From NCBI GenBank assembly GCA_033675265.1, contig JAUJYZ010000765.1:280501-344500 (forward strand): a stretch of DNA of 64,000 nucleotides, given 5' to 3'. The notes beneath the pieces are model-generated. The model worked only from the letters and a program-made list of their open reading frames with translations. It was not told where the DNA came from and did no database searches. The stretch comes from Actinostola sp. cb2023 (Eukaryota > Cnidaria > Anthozoa > Actiniaria > Actinostolidae). This document shows, piece by piece, positions 1-10,165 of the stretch. Both the position numbers and the translations under genes were made by a program. Position 1 is the first letter of the stretch. Every line of letters begins with the position of its first letter.

Positions 1-121
1 GCACGCAAAATCATTGCTCAACCAATCAGAATGCTTTGATACGCCATGGTCACGGCACGGTACTGTTACTGCATGGTACGAACCGTACTGTAACTAATTC
101 CCACTCATTTGAAAATGACTC
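1..121. repeat. MITE family A, truncated by window edge
   Basis: This is the 3' part of a foldback element that recurs at 6525-6721, 6799-7003, 27821-28007 and 62669-62852. It carries the same degenerate GGTACGG/CCGTACC internal palindromes and ends in the motif CCCACTCATTTGAAAATGACTC, a variant of the family end CCCACTCATACGAAAACGACTC seen in the complete copies. The 5' half lies outside the window. Confidence 0.75.
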
Positions 122-951
122 CAGTTCCAAATTATACATGTATATGGTAATAATTTGTCATGATTTTGTAAAGGATGCACTGCAAATTTGCAGCGATTGT
201 ATATTTGAGACATTGAAACACTTGGCATGTATTTATCTTGCTCATGACAGTGATGTTTGTATATGTTCAAGAAAACACCACTGCAATAGACCTTTTTACC
301 AATACAGCAGCCATCTTGAATTATGGGATGCCCAGGGTGCAAGCTAGTAACCATTTGGCCATGAAAAACTATGAAAATGAATGAATTTCAATTGTACAAA
401 ATTATACAACAATACACAACACAGGTTAGAGTGACATAGAAAAATAATATATTGACGCAATCCGCACGACTCCAAACTGTACAGTTTTTGGGTCATTTGC
501 ACCCCGAGCATCCCATAATGTTTTAGCCAAAACAATAGAATCCAAAATGGCCGCCGTATCAGTAAAAAGGTCTATTAAGTGGCACCAAAGTCTTGAATCA
601 ATGGCGACTCCCCTGTGATTTGATTTGCATCTGATTTGGATATTGAGATTTCGGACCTCTTTGGCTCAAGGATGTGGTGTTTGGATCGCTGTCCACTTTA
701 TATATTTTTCGTTTTTTAATATTCAACCCGCCTATATTAGCATATACCAGTACTACACGTGTGTACATGTATTTGTGGGTTGAATATATAATGCACTTTA
801 GATAATAAAAAAGGTATTAATAAAATTGATAATTGAATTGAATTATCATAGTGAAGTTCCCACAAAATTTCGATTTCTGGTAAAATTAACATGAAATCAA
901 ATCATGCTGGCTACAAGATTGCAGGAAACGAATTATTATTTAATTTGACAG
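122..951. other. intronic sequence upstream of the first visible LRRFIP exon
   Basis: No exon or named repeat could be supported here. The stretch is AT-rich, with a small inverted pair (TTCAACCC near 721 and GGGTTGAAT near 777). It ends in a polypyrimidine-poor acceptor, AATTTGACAG, immediately before the exon at 952. Confidence 0.4.
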
Positions 952-3900
952 GAAAGAGGCTTATCTCTTTATGATGAAAGCGTGGGCTCAAAAGAAGATT
1001 ATGAATTATCTGCTTCAGAAGAAGGAAGTGCTGTAGACAATCCTGGTTCAGGTATTGCCTAGATCTAGAGAGGAAAGGGGACTGACAGGCAGGACCGTAG
1101 AGTGGGTATTGCCTAGGTCTAGAGAGGAAAGGGGACTGACAGGCAGGACAGTAGAGTGGGTATTGCCTAGGTCTAGAGAGGAAAGGGGACTGACAGGCAT
1201 GACAGTAGAGTGGGTATTGCCTAGGTCTAGAGAGGAAAGGGGACTGACAGGCATGACAGTAGAGTGGGTATTGCCTAGGTCTAGAGAGGAAAGGGGACTG
1301 ACAGGCATGACTGTAGAGTGGGTATTGCCTAGGTCTAGAGAGGAAAGGGGACTGACAGGCATGACAGTAGAGTGGGTATTGCCTAGGTCTAGAGAGGAAA
1401 GGGGACTGACAGGCATGACAGTAGAGTGGGTATTGCTGTAGGTCTAGAGAGGAAAGGGGACTGACAGGCATGACAGTAGAGTGGGTATTGCCTACTAGGT
1501 CTAGAGAGGAAAGGGGACTGACAGGCATGACAGTAGAGTGGGTATTGCCTAGGTCTAGAGAGGTGTGGGGACTGACAGGCATGGGGTAGAGTGGGTGTTG
1601 CCTATATCTAAGAGAGGAAGATTTGACTGACAGGGGACAGTAGAGTGCATATTGCCTGGTCCTGTCTAGAGAGGACAAGGGGACAATGACAGGCATGACA
1701 GTACTATTGGGTTTCTTTGTTTATTGCCAGAAAGAAGTAGGGTCTGAATCAAATCGAAGTAGGTCTAACAGTCATTCAAGTGCTGAAGAAAAAGAAGCTT
1801 TAATTGCCCAGGTGACAGTAAAATGTTTGAATTATCTTATTTAGTGAATCTTGGTATTCTCTGCTAGTTGTAGGCTGAACATTCTATGGATGACAGGTTG
1901 AACACTATGTGGGTTTTCTATAGAAAATGTAGGATGAGCTGTTCACAGGCAGCCAGGCAAAGTCACTATTGTACATGTAATAAAGCCCCGATTATGGGAT
2001 GACAGGATTGACAATACCGTAAAGTTCCGAAAGTAGAGAGGTCGTTACTTTCGGATTTAGCAACAGTAGGTAGTGGTTACTTTCGGGGGGTCGCACTCTC
2101 GGGGTGCTGAAAATCGTTAAGTAGAGTGGTCATATCCATGTATCGCTATTTTCGGGGGACTGTTACTTTCGGGATTTGTTAGCAAGCATCAATTTTTACT
2201 GTTACTTTCGGGGAGTCACTACTTTCGGGGAGTCACTACTTTCGGGGAGTCACTACCTCGGGGGTCACTAGAGGAAAGGGGACTGACAGGCATTTCGTAG
2301 AGAGTGGGTACTTTCGGGGAGTCTAGAGACTTCGGGGGGTCACTACTTTCAGGGAGTCACTAGTAGAGGGGAGTCACTAGGTTTAGAGGGAGTCACTACT
2401 TTCGGGGGGTCACTAATTTCGGAACTTTACGGTAATGAAGTGATTGATGTACTTGTAGGTTCAGAAACTTCAAGAAGAAATATTAGTTTTGAAAAGAGGC
2501 GATAATGTACCTCCAAAAACAATAACCGCCGACTTGGAGGAACTAAGAAGTGAGTAACCTGAAATAGTTCTAAAAGGCCACCTTGGAACATTGGGATAGA
2601 ACAACTATCATGTGACGATATGTAATCATGTTTTGGCTTCTTGATTTCACAGGAGAATTTACTAGACAAATAAATGACTTTAGAATTAAACTACAAAAGG
2701 CTGAGCAAGAGAATGCAAGGCTAGAGGGAGTGGTGAGTACTGTGTCAACAAATTAATATCCCCAAAAAACTGGAGAACTAATAAAAACTAATAAAACAAA
2801 CAAAACAAAACAAAGTTGTCACTGACTACACTGTCACTGTCACCTGTCACCACACTGTCACACTGTCACCTGTGTAGCACTTAGGTTATAACATTCAATT
2901 TTTTCCTTTTTTATCATTGTTATATTATTATTTGGTTATGATATTATGTATGACGTTTCGACAATCTATATATAAAACTATTTTTAGTTAGGATACATGC
3001 CAAAAAGAAATATTTTACGCCAATCAAATCGAAGTAGATCTAAATAAGGAGGGAGGGGCTGAAGAAATTAGGTGCTTTAATTGGGTGATTGGGTATGTTT
3101 GTAGATTTTTAGGTAGATGTGTCTTCAATTAGTTTACACTTGTTGTAAGCTAGAAAATTTGATACGTTAATTTGTTGAATTACTATTATGTTTTCTATAG
3201 GAAATGTAGGATGTTTCGGTTCATACTACAACCTTCCTCAGCAGCGATGATATTAATGAACACATTTATTTCCCTTGTGTATATAACAGTTTGTTGAAGT
3301 GATCTAAACATTGTCTTAGCCTACCATATCATTGCTGCTGAGGAAGGTCTTAGTATCACAACCGAAACGTCCAAAATAAATTTCTAGTCGGTGACAACAT
3401 AGTTCTCCAGTTTTTACGTTATGCCTGACTAGAGCTACCACATTTTAAAATTAATATCCAACATGCATGTATTTTTTGCAAGTTTTATTAGGTTTTTGTG
3501 GTTCACATTAATTATTTAATGAAGTTGTAAGGAGGAGCTATCTTGTTTTTTTTATTGTAAAAAAGGAGCTGTCTTGCAATTGTAGGTAATGAGGCTTGAG
3601 AGTCAAGTAAAGCGGTACAAGACACAAGCAGAGACAGCTGTAAGTATCTGTTGAGTGGCCAGACACGCACCATTCCACAGGGCCGTAGCCGGCAGTTTTT
3701 GAGTGGTCCGGTTTTCAACATCGAGGAAAAAATATTCTAATCACTCAAGACACACACCATACCCCAACACCCTGTTTTATTCGAAAAGTGGTCCGGTTGA
3801 AACCGGACCAACCGGCGACTAATGCCCTGCTCCAATGTAGCTCAATTGATCACTTTGCATTGATGACCAAATTATGTATAAAGTATTGTTGTAGCCTATA

Positions 3901-6056
3901 CATTGTTTGGATTTGGTTGAATTGTTTAAGTTGGCTAGTTAGTTTTTTTCTTAATTCATTGGTCCATCCATACATTTGTCTGCTTGTTCATCCATTCATT
4001 CGTTGATCTGTTTGTTTGTTTACACATTCATTCATTATGTGTATTTTTTTTTCCCTAATGACTTTTTACTCTCTCTCGCGCGCGCTCTATTGTGCCAGTA
4101 TGTCCTGGGAATATTTGAATACTTACTGTGTGTGTTTTCTTTCCTAGGTAAGCACAGAAGATGAACTTAAATCAGAAAATAGGAAACTTAATCGTGAGGT
4201 AATGGAATATTATTGGTTTTTGGAAAGGATTGAGAGTAAATTACCCACATATAAGCTACATGCAAAGATAAGCTACACCTGCATATAAGCTACACCTGCA
4301 TATAAGCTACACCTGCATATAAGCTACACCTGCATAGAGTCAAGCTACACCTGCATATAAGCTACACCTGCATATAAGCTACACCTGCATATAAGCTACA
4401 CCTGCATATAAGCTACACCTGCATATAAGCTACACCTGCATATAAGCTACACCTGCATATAAGCTACATCTGCATATAAGCTACACCTGCATATAAGCTA
4501 CACCTGCATATAAGCTAAAACCTGCATATAAGCTACACCTGCATATAAGCTACACCTGCATATAAGCTACACCTGCATATAAGCTACACCTGCATATAAG
4601 CTACACCTGCATATAAGCTACACCTGCATATAAGCTACACCTGCATATAAGCTACACCTGCATGTAAGCTACACCTGCATGTAAGCTACACCTTATGTAA
4701 GCTACACCTGCAGTAAGCTACACCTGCATGTTAAGCTACATGCATATAAGCTACACCTGCATATAAGCTACACCTGCATATAAGCTACACCTGCATATAA
4801 GCTACACCCACATATAAGCTACACCTGCATATAAGCTACATTGTGCATATAAGCTACACCTGCATATAAGAATACACCTGCATATAAGCTACTCTGCATA
4901 GGTAGCTACACCTGCATATAAGCTACACCTGCATATAAGCTACACCTGCATATAAGCTACACCTGCATATAAGCTACACCTGCATATAAGCTACACCTGC
5001 ATATAAGCTACACCTGCATATAAGCTACACCTGCATATAAGCTACACCTGCATATAAGCTACACCTGCATATAAGCTACACCTGCATATAAGCTACACCT
5101 GCATATAAGCTACACCTGCATATAAGCTACACCTGCATATAAGCTACACCCACATATAAGCTACACCTGCATATAAGCTACACCTGCATATAAGCTACAC
5201 CTGCATATAAGCTACACCTGCATATAAGCTACACCTGCATATAAGCTACACCTGCATATAAGCTACACCTGCATATAAGCTACACCTGCATATAAGCTAC
5301 ACCTGCATATAAGCTACACCTGCATATAAGCTACACCTGCATATAAGCTACACCTGCATATAAGCTACACCTGCATATAAGCTACACCTGCATATAAGCT
5401 ACACCTGCATATAAGCTACACCTGCATATAAGCTACACCTGCATATAAGCTACACCTGCATATAAGCTACACCTGCATATAAGCTACACCTGCATATAAG
5501 CTACACCTGCATATAAGCTACACCTGCATATAAGCTACACCTGCATATAAGCTACACCTGCATATAAGCTACACCTGCATATAAGCTACACCTGCATATA
5601 AGCTACACCTGCATATAAGCTACACCTGCATATATAAGCTGCATATAAGCTGCACCTATAAGCTACACCTGCATATAAGCTACACCTGCATATAAGCTAC
5701 ACCTGCATATAAGCTACACCTGCATATAAGCTACACCTGCATATAAGCTACACCTGCATATAAGCTACACCTGCATATAAGCTACACCTGCATATAAGCT
5801 ACACCTGCATATAAGCTACACCTGCATATAAGCTACACCTGCATATAAGCTACACCTGCATATAAGCTACACCTGCATATAAGCTACACTCCAAGGTGTT
5901 TAGAGTATGCTTCCTTCTGGTAATGCTCATGTGTTTTTACTCTCATTTCAACAGCTACGAAAAACTCAGGATGAAAACAGTGAACTTGAGACTGCCAATG
6001 ATCACTTACAAAAGAGGTTAGAAAAAATGAAAAACCGAAGGAAAGAAGAACTGTAG
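952..6056 (+). CDS. LRRFIP2: LRRFIP1/2-family coiled-coil protein, C-terminal part (7 exons, 5' end outside window)
   Basis: Exons at 952-1051, 1735-1811, 2459-2549, 2653-2732, 3586-3639, 4148-4198 and 5955-6056 have GT/AG borders. Together they give 555 nt, an open frame of 184 codons plus TAG. The start is acidic and Ser-rich (ERGLSLYDESVGSKEDYE), followed by an SRSNSHS stretch. The remainder is a long coiled coil with LKRGDNVPPKTI, KLQKAEQENARLEG, SQVKRYKTQAETA, DELKSENRKLNRE and a C-terminal NDHLQKRLEKMKNRR. This order matches the C-terminal coiled coil of the Flightless-I interacting proteins LRRFIP1/2, which are cytosolic signalling adaptors in vertebrates (known for the family, not shown here). 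Intron phases chain without a stop only if the second exon uses the acceptor CCAGAAAG at 1734 rather than the CAG at 1730, because the first exon ends in phase 1. The start codon and N-terminus lie to the left. Choosing LRRFIP2 over LRRFIP1 is a guess; invertebrates usually have one copy. Confidence 0.72.
1052..1712. repeat. 54-bp minisatellite starting at an LRRFIP splice donor
   Basis: About twelve tandem copies of a 54-bp unit run from the intron's first base. The core reads GGTATTGCCTAGGTCTAGAG then AGGAAAGGGGACTGACAGGC. The first eight copies are nearly identical and the last four are increasingly degenerate. Because 54 is divisible by three, both strands show long repetitive open frames (18-residue period), but the array begins exactly at the donor of the exon 952-1051 and is read here as intronic. 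Each unit repeats the GGTATTGCC that forms the true donor. Confidence 0.9.
2015..2434. mobile_element. TIR element with internal ACTTTCGGGG repeats, mosaic interior
   Basis: It is bounded by perfect 18-bp inverted ends, TACCGTAAAGTTCCGAAA at 2015 and its complement ending at 2434. The interior consists of degenerate GTCACTACTTTCGGGGA units. At about 2272-2330 it holds pieces of the 54-bp minisatellite from 1 kb upstream (AGAGGAAAGGGGACTGACAGGC). It lies in the LRRFIP intron just before the exon at 2459. Confidence 0.65.
3208..3373. repeat. Inverted pair resembling a retroelement tail
   Basis: A near-palindrome pairs GGATGTTTCGGTTCATACTA at the left with TAGTATCACAACCGAAACGTCC at the right; inner arms are CCTTCCTCAGCAGC and GCTGCTGAGGAAGG. 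A bracketing 'GAGGAAGG...CCGAAACGTC' motif pair is typical of 3' tails of Penelope-like and related retroelements, but no coding remnant is present. Confidence 0.4.
3675..3832. repeat. GGGCCGTAGCC repeat, copy 1
   Basis: The segment begins CAGGGCCGTAGCCGGCAG and contains an inverted pair, GTGGTCCGGTTTTCAAC and GTGGTCCGGTTGAAACCGG. A second copy in related order is at 54412-54572. Identity of the parent family is unknown. Confidence 0.5.
4244..5889. repeat. 17-bp minisatellite, about 95 copies, in LRRFIP intron
   Basis: The unit CCTGCATATAAGCTACA is repeated almost without change over 1.6 kb. A few variant patches occur (for example 4680-4740, 4830-4910 and 5630-5660). The array ends about 65 bp before the last LRRFIP exon and fills most of that 1.75-kb intron. 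Confidence 0.95.
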
Positions 6057-6522
6057 CTTGTTTATCCCAATACAATTTCAAATGGGCATTCATGGATGTC
6101 CATTACTCAAGCAGGAAGTAGGAAACCTTTTACTAGAATGACTTGGTATGCTTTGCCGTACCCACTACCTCTCTACCCAAGCCACGCCCTTCTCTACCAT
6201 CTGAGGGGAAAGAATGTGTGTCTCATGGGTGGATAATAATACCCTAAAAGAAACTGCTGGACTTGGCAAGGGTGTGGCAATCTGAAGGTTTAAGATGAGG
6301 CCGTTGACTAAGTATTTCAAGGTTAAGATAAAAACTGAGGATAATCTAGGGACTACAAGTCTGCAATAGTGCATATCTGTATGATGTCTATGTACCTTAA
6401 ATGATGTTTTGTAACCAGGGCTAAGATACTGTAACTTATTAAACCACTACTTCCCGGCTAAATAGTAGCTATATGTACAAACTATCCAAGAAATACCATC
6501 CGAGTACCCGCTGAATTATGTT
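6057..6522 (+). other. probable 3' UTR of the LRRFIP gene
   Basis: This is non-repetitive sequence following the TAG stop. It has no open frame worth noting and no canonical AATAAA before the first MITE, so the polyadenylation site cannot be placed. Confidence 0.4.
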
Positions 6523-6524
6523 AG

Positions 6525-6721
6525 AGTCGTTTTTGTATGAGTGCGAAACCTGAGTTATGGTTACAGTACGGAATCGAAGACATTCTATTCAACCGATCAC
6601 AGCACGCAAAATCATCACTCAAACAATCAGAATGCTTGGATACCACACGATCACGACACGGTACCGTCACCGCACGGCATGAACCATACTGTAACTACTT
6701 CCCACTCATACGAAAACAACT
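6525..6721. mobile_element. MITE family A, complete copy
   Basis: It has terminal inverted repeats GAGTCGTTTTTGTATGAGTG / CCACTCATACGAAAACAACTC flanked by TA on both sides, as expected of Tc1/mariner-type insertion. The interior is itself palindromic, with GGTACCGTCACCGCACGG-like blocks. Confidence 0.8.
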
Positions 6722-6798
6722 CTATTGTCTAGAAGTGACTGTGAAATCATGTTAAAACTGGCTGTTCTACTGGGATAGGAAAATCCTTATACACATAG

Positions 6799-7003
6799 AG
6801 TCATTTTCGTATGAGTGGGAAACCTACGGCACGGAGTTACGGTCACGGTACGGAATCGAACACATTGTATTCAAACAATTACAGCGCGCGAAATCATCGC
6901 TCAACCAATAAGAATGCTTGGATACGGCATGATGATGGCGCGATACGGCCACGGTACGGCACGAACCGTACCGTAACTACTTCCCACTCATACGAAAACG
7001 ACT
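6799..7003. mobile_element. MITE family A, second copy 75 bp downstream
   Basis: It has the same TA-flanked ends (GAGTCATTTTCGTATGAGTG / CACTCATACGAAAACGACTC) and the same internal palindromes as the copy at 6525, in the same orientation. The two are separated by only about 75 bp. Confidence 0.8.
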
Positions 7004-7005
7004 CT

Positions 7006-8178
7006 ATTCTGAGCAGTAGCTCAGAATTGTGTTTGCCTTTACAAAGATCCTGTGTCTGAGCCCATGATGCCTTGTATGTACAAAGTATTTTTGTAGGCTA
7101 CGAAGATCAAAATTGCAAAGAGTTTTTATATCAGAAGAAAATGTGAAGGAGTTGGAGTCAATATGAACCATCCCTGATAAACAACACTGTGTTCTATTTA
7201 TAACCGTTATCATTGAAGTGCCACCTTCAAAACAGCTTGTCAGGTTTGAAAATAGCCAGACGTCAATCAAACAAAATGGGTGTGTCCAGACTTTAACCAA
7301 TCATAGCAAAGCTAATTTGATTGATGGCCGTCTAGACTGGAGTTTGTCTGAAAGAGTTGTAGTTTTCAGGGTCGCACTTCAGCGATAATGGTTGTAAAGT
7401 CTCTATATTATGTAATATTATCAGGTGCATGGAAACACAAACTCCAAAAATAGTACAAGACATCATGCAGAGCAGGGAACTTTGAACATTTTGGATGAGC
7501 GAAGAATGGGATCAAGCCCCCCTCCCCCCTCCCCCCTCCACTTTTCTTTGTCCTCTCCCCATTCCTCCTCCTCCTACATTTCTCCAATGAAGAACGCCTG
7601 TTCTGTAGACTGGATTCTTTATTATTTTACTCTCATTTATCAAGCCTGTTTTCACACCTGTTTGTAAGCTTTCTGTGAATGGTGGACTTATCAGGCTGTG
7701 TATGATCACAAGATATATTTATGAGTCTTCTTGAAAGGTTATTGATAATAATAGCAAATCAACCCTATCTAAGTCAGACACCCTCATGGCCAGCTCTTCC
7801 TGTTCAACTGAATGAGCTTGTGTGCATATCAAAAGAGAGGAACGTGATAAGAAAACAGTGCAGACCACACAACCTACACAACAAGCGTGTCTGCCTTAGA
7901 GAGGCATGTGGCTCAGAGGGGTGCTTATTGAGAGATTGAGAGGAAGTTGGCTTTGTTTCAATTTTTGTTTCATTAATTTTAATGCCCTCTTGTGCATTGT
8001 CTGATGTCTTGATGCATTGTCTGTGATATGCTAAAAATGGTCCCTTTCTGTCCAACAACAGGCAGCTCAAACAGTTTTTTGCGATTTGAAAACACGGTTT
8101 TTGATACTGGGCTTCGTGAAGGAATGATTCTCAGATTGCAATACTTTTTAATTTTTTTTTTCAAAATTGGTGAATTTC
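7006..8178. other. intergenic, no gene supported
   Basis: It contains a short inverted pair at 7256-7345 (CCAGACGTCAATCAAA / TTTGATTGATGGCCGTCTAG) and a C-rich run near 7517. Open frames here are short and have no recognisable composition or exon borders. Confidence 0.4.
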
Positions 8179-8179
8179 A

Positions 8180-8488
8180 TATACACCTATTTCAATAAAA
8201 GTTGTTGAGGACATCAGTCCATAAGCAATAGGTTATACTGTACGTCGTTCCAAGACCAAACTGCATTATGGTAGCAGATTGAATAGCCAAAAATAGCACT
8301 TCCTGTATGAAAAGCTGTATGATATCGTAACTTTGATTTAAAATTGGACAAGACAAATTTTGAATCGAATTTTCTATGGCATCCACAACATTCAAGCTGT
8401 TACCATAATGCAGTTCGGTCTTGGAACGACCTATAACCTATCGCATATGGACTGATGTCTACGACAACCTTTTTTGAAATAGGTGTAT
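8180..8488. mobile_element. MITE family B, copy 1
   Basis: This is a roughly 310-bp foldback with ends ATACACCTATTTCAATAAAA / TTTTGAAATAGGTGTAT. The subterminal arms pair CCATAAGCAATAGGTTATAC with CCTATAACCTATCGCATATGG, and CCAAGACCAAACTGCATTAT with ATAATGCAGTTCGGTCTTGG. Related copies are at 37941-38234 (same subfamily) and 62379-62667 (shares only the outer ends). Confidence 0.8.
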
Positions 8489-8840
8489 TATACACACGAT
8501 GGCTTCAGGTGTCTCTGTTATTGGTAAAGGAATGGAATTCATTGTTCATTTGTATTGGGAACTGTATAATGTAAGTGATGTGTTATAAGTAATGATATGT
8601 ATATATTATTGATATTCTGTGGTGTATATTGAATTGTGACTATTCTTTGGTAAGTTTTCAAGAATAATTTCCTGTTGTCAATATGTTAAATTTGTAAGAC
8701 TTACATTGTACTTTATAGTAGGCTGTATTTCAATTTTGTAATCAAGAATATCACTGGTTTTGTAGAATAATGATGGCAATGATAATTATTATTATAACTA
8801 TTAAAATATTTTAAACTAGAGCTTGGACATTAGTACATTG

Positions 8841-9258
8841 TTTTCTCTTTTTCTCTCTTTTCTCTTTTAATTTCTCTTATTTTTCTCTTTTCTTCTCTTT
8901 TCTTTTCTCTTTTCTCTTCTCTTTTCTCTTCTCTTTTCTCTTCTCTTTTCTCTTCTCTTTTCTCTTCTCTTTCTCTCTTCTTTCTCTTCTCTCTTCTCTT
9001 CTCTCTTCTCTTCTCTTTCTCTTCTCTCTCTCTTCTCTCTCCTCTTCTCTCTTCTCTTCTCTCTTCTCTTCTCTCTCTTCTCTTCTCTCTTCTCTTCTCT
9101 TCTCTCTTCTCTTTTCTCTTTCTCTTTTCTCTTTTCTCTTCTCTTCTCTTTTCTCTTCTCTCTCTCTCTCTTCTCTTCTCTTTTCTTTTCTCTCTCTCTT
9201 CTCTCTTTCTTCTCTTTCTCTTCTCTTCTCTTCTCTCTTCTCTTCTCTCTCTCTCTCT

Positions 9259-9291
<33 letters not shown>

Positions 9292-10165
9292 CTCTCTTCT
9301 CTTCTCTCTCTCTTTTCTCTTCTCTTCTCTCTTCTCTTCTCTTTTCTCTTCTCTTCTTCTCTTCTCTTCTCTCTCTCTCTCTCTCTCTTCTCTCTTCTCT
9401 TCTCTCTTCTCTCTCTTCTCTTCTCTCTTTCTCTCTCTCTCTTCTCTTCTCTCTTCTCTCTTCTCTTCTCTCTCTTCTCTTCTCTCTTCTCTCTCTCTCT
9501 TCTCTTCTCTCTCTCTCTTCTCTCTTCTCTTCTCTCTCTCTTCTCTCTTCTCTCTCTCTCTCTCTTCTCTCTTCTCTTCTCTCTCTCTCTTCTCTCTTCT
9601 CTCTCTCTCTCTCTCTTTTCTCTTTCTCTCTTTTCTCTTCTCTTTTCTCTTCTCTTTTCTCTTCTCTTCTCTCTTTCTCTTTTCTCTTCTCTTTTCTCTT
9701 CTCTTCTCTTTTCTCTTCTCTTTTCTCTTCTCTTTTCTCTTCTCTTTTTTTTCTCTTCTCTTTTCTCTTCTCTCTTCTCTTCTTCTCTTCTCTTTTTTCT
9801 TTTCTCTTTTCTTTCTCTCTTCTCTTTCTTCTCTTTTCTTCTCTTCTCTTTTCTCTTCTCTTCTTCTTCTCTTCTCTTTTCTCTTCTCTTTTCTCTTCTC
9901 TTTTCTCTTCTCTTTTCTCTTCTTTCTCTCTTCTCTTTTCTCTTCTCTTTTCTCTTCTCTTTTCTCTTCTCTTTTCTCTTCTCTTTTCTCTTCTCTTTTC
10001 TCTTCTCTTTTTTCTTCTCTTTTCTCTTCTCTTTTCTCTTCTCTCTTTTCTCTTTTCTTCTCTTCTCTCTTCTCTTTCTTTCTCTTTTCTCTTCTATTGT
10101 CTTTTCTCTTTTCTCTTTTCTTTTCTCTTCTCTTTTCTCTTCTCTTTTCTCTTCTCTTTTCTCTT
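8841..10165. repeat. 1.3-kb polypyrimidine tract (TCTCT/TTCTC)n
   Basis: There is an essentially uninterrupted run of C and T on the + strand, built from TTCTC, TTTTCTCTTC and CT units. The only purines inside it are a couple of isolated bases (near 8867 and 10096). Long mirror-symmetric homopurine-homopyrimidine tracts can form triplex DNA; that is inference. It lies between the LRRFIP gene and the MARCH gene. Confidence 0.95.

Noticed and set aside
911..1696. - strand frame of 261 codons and + strand frame of 128 codons with an 18-residue period
   Set aside because: Both come from the 54-bp minisatellite and both strands are open at once, as expected for a repeat whose length is a multiple of three. 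The array starts at an intron donor.
4244..5889. CRISPR array
   Set aside because: The units are contiguous 17-bp tandem repeats without spacers, in an animal intron.
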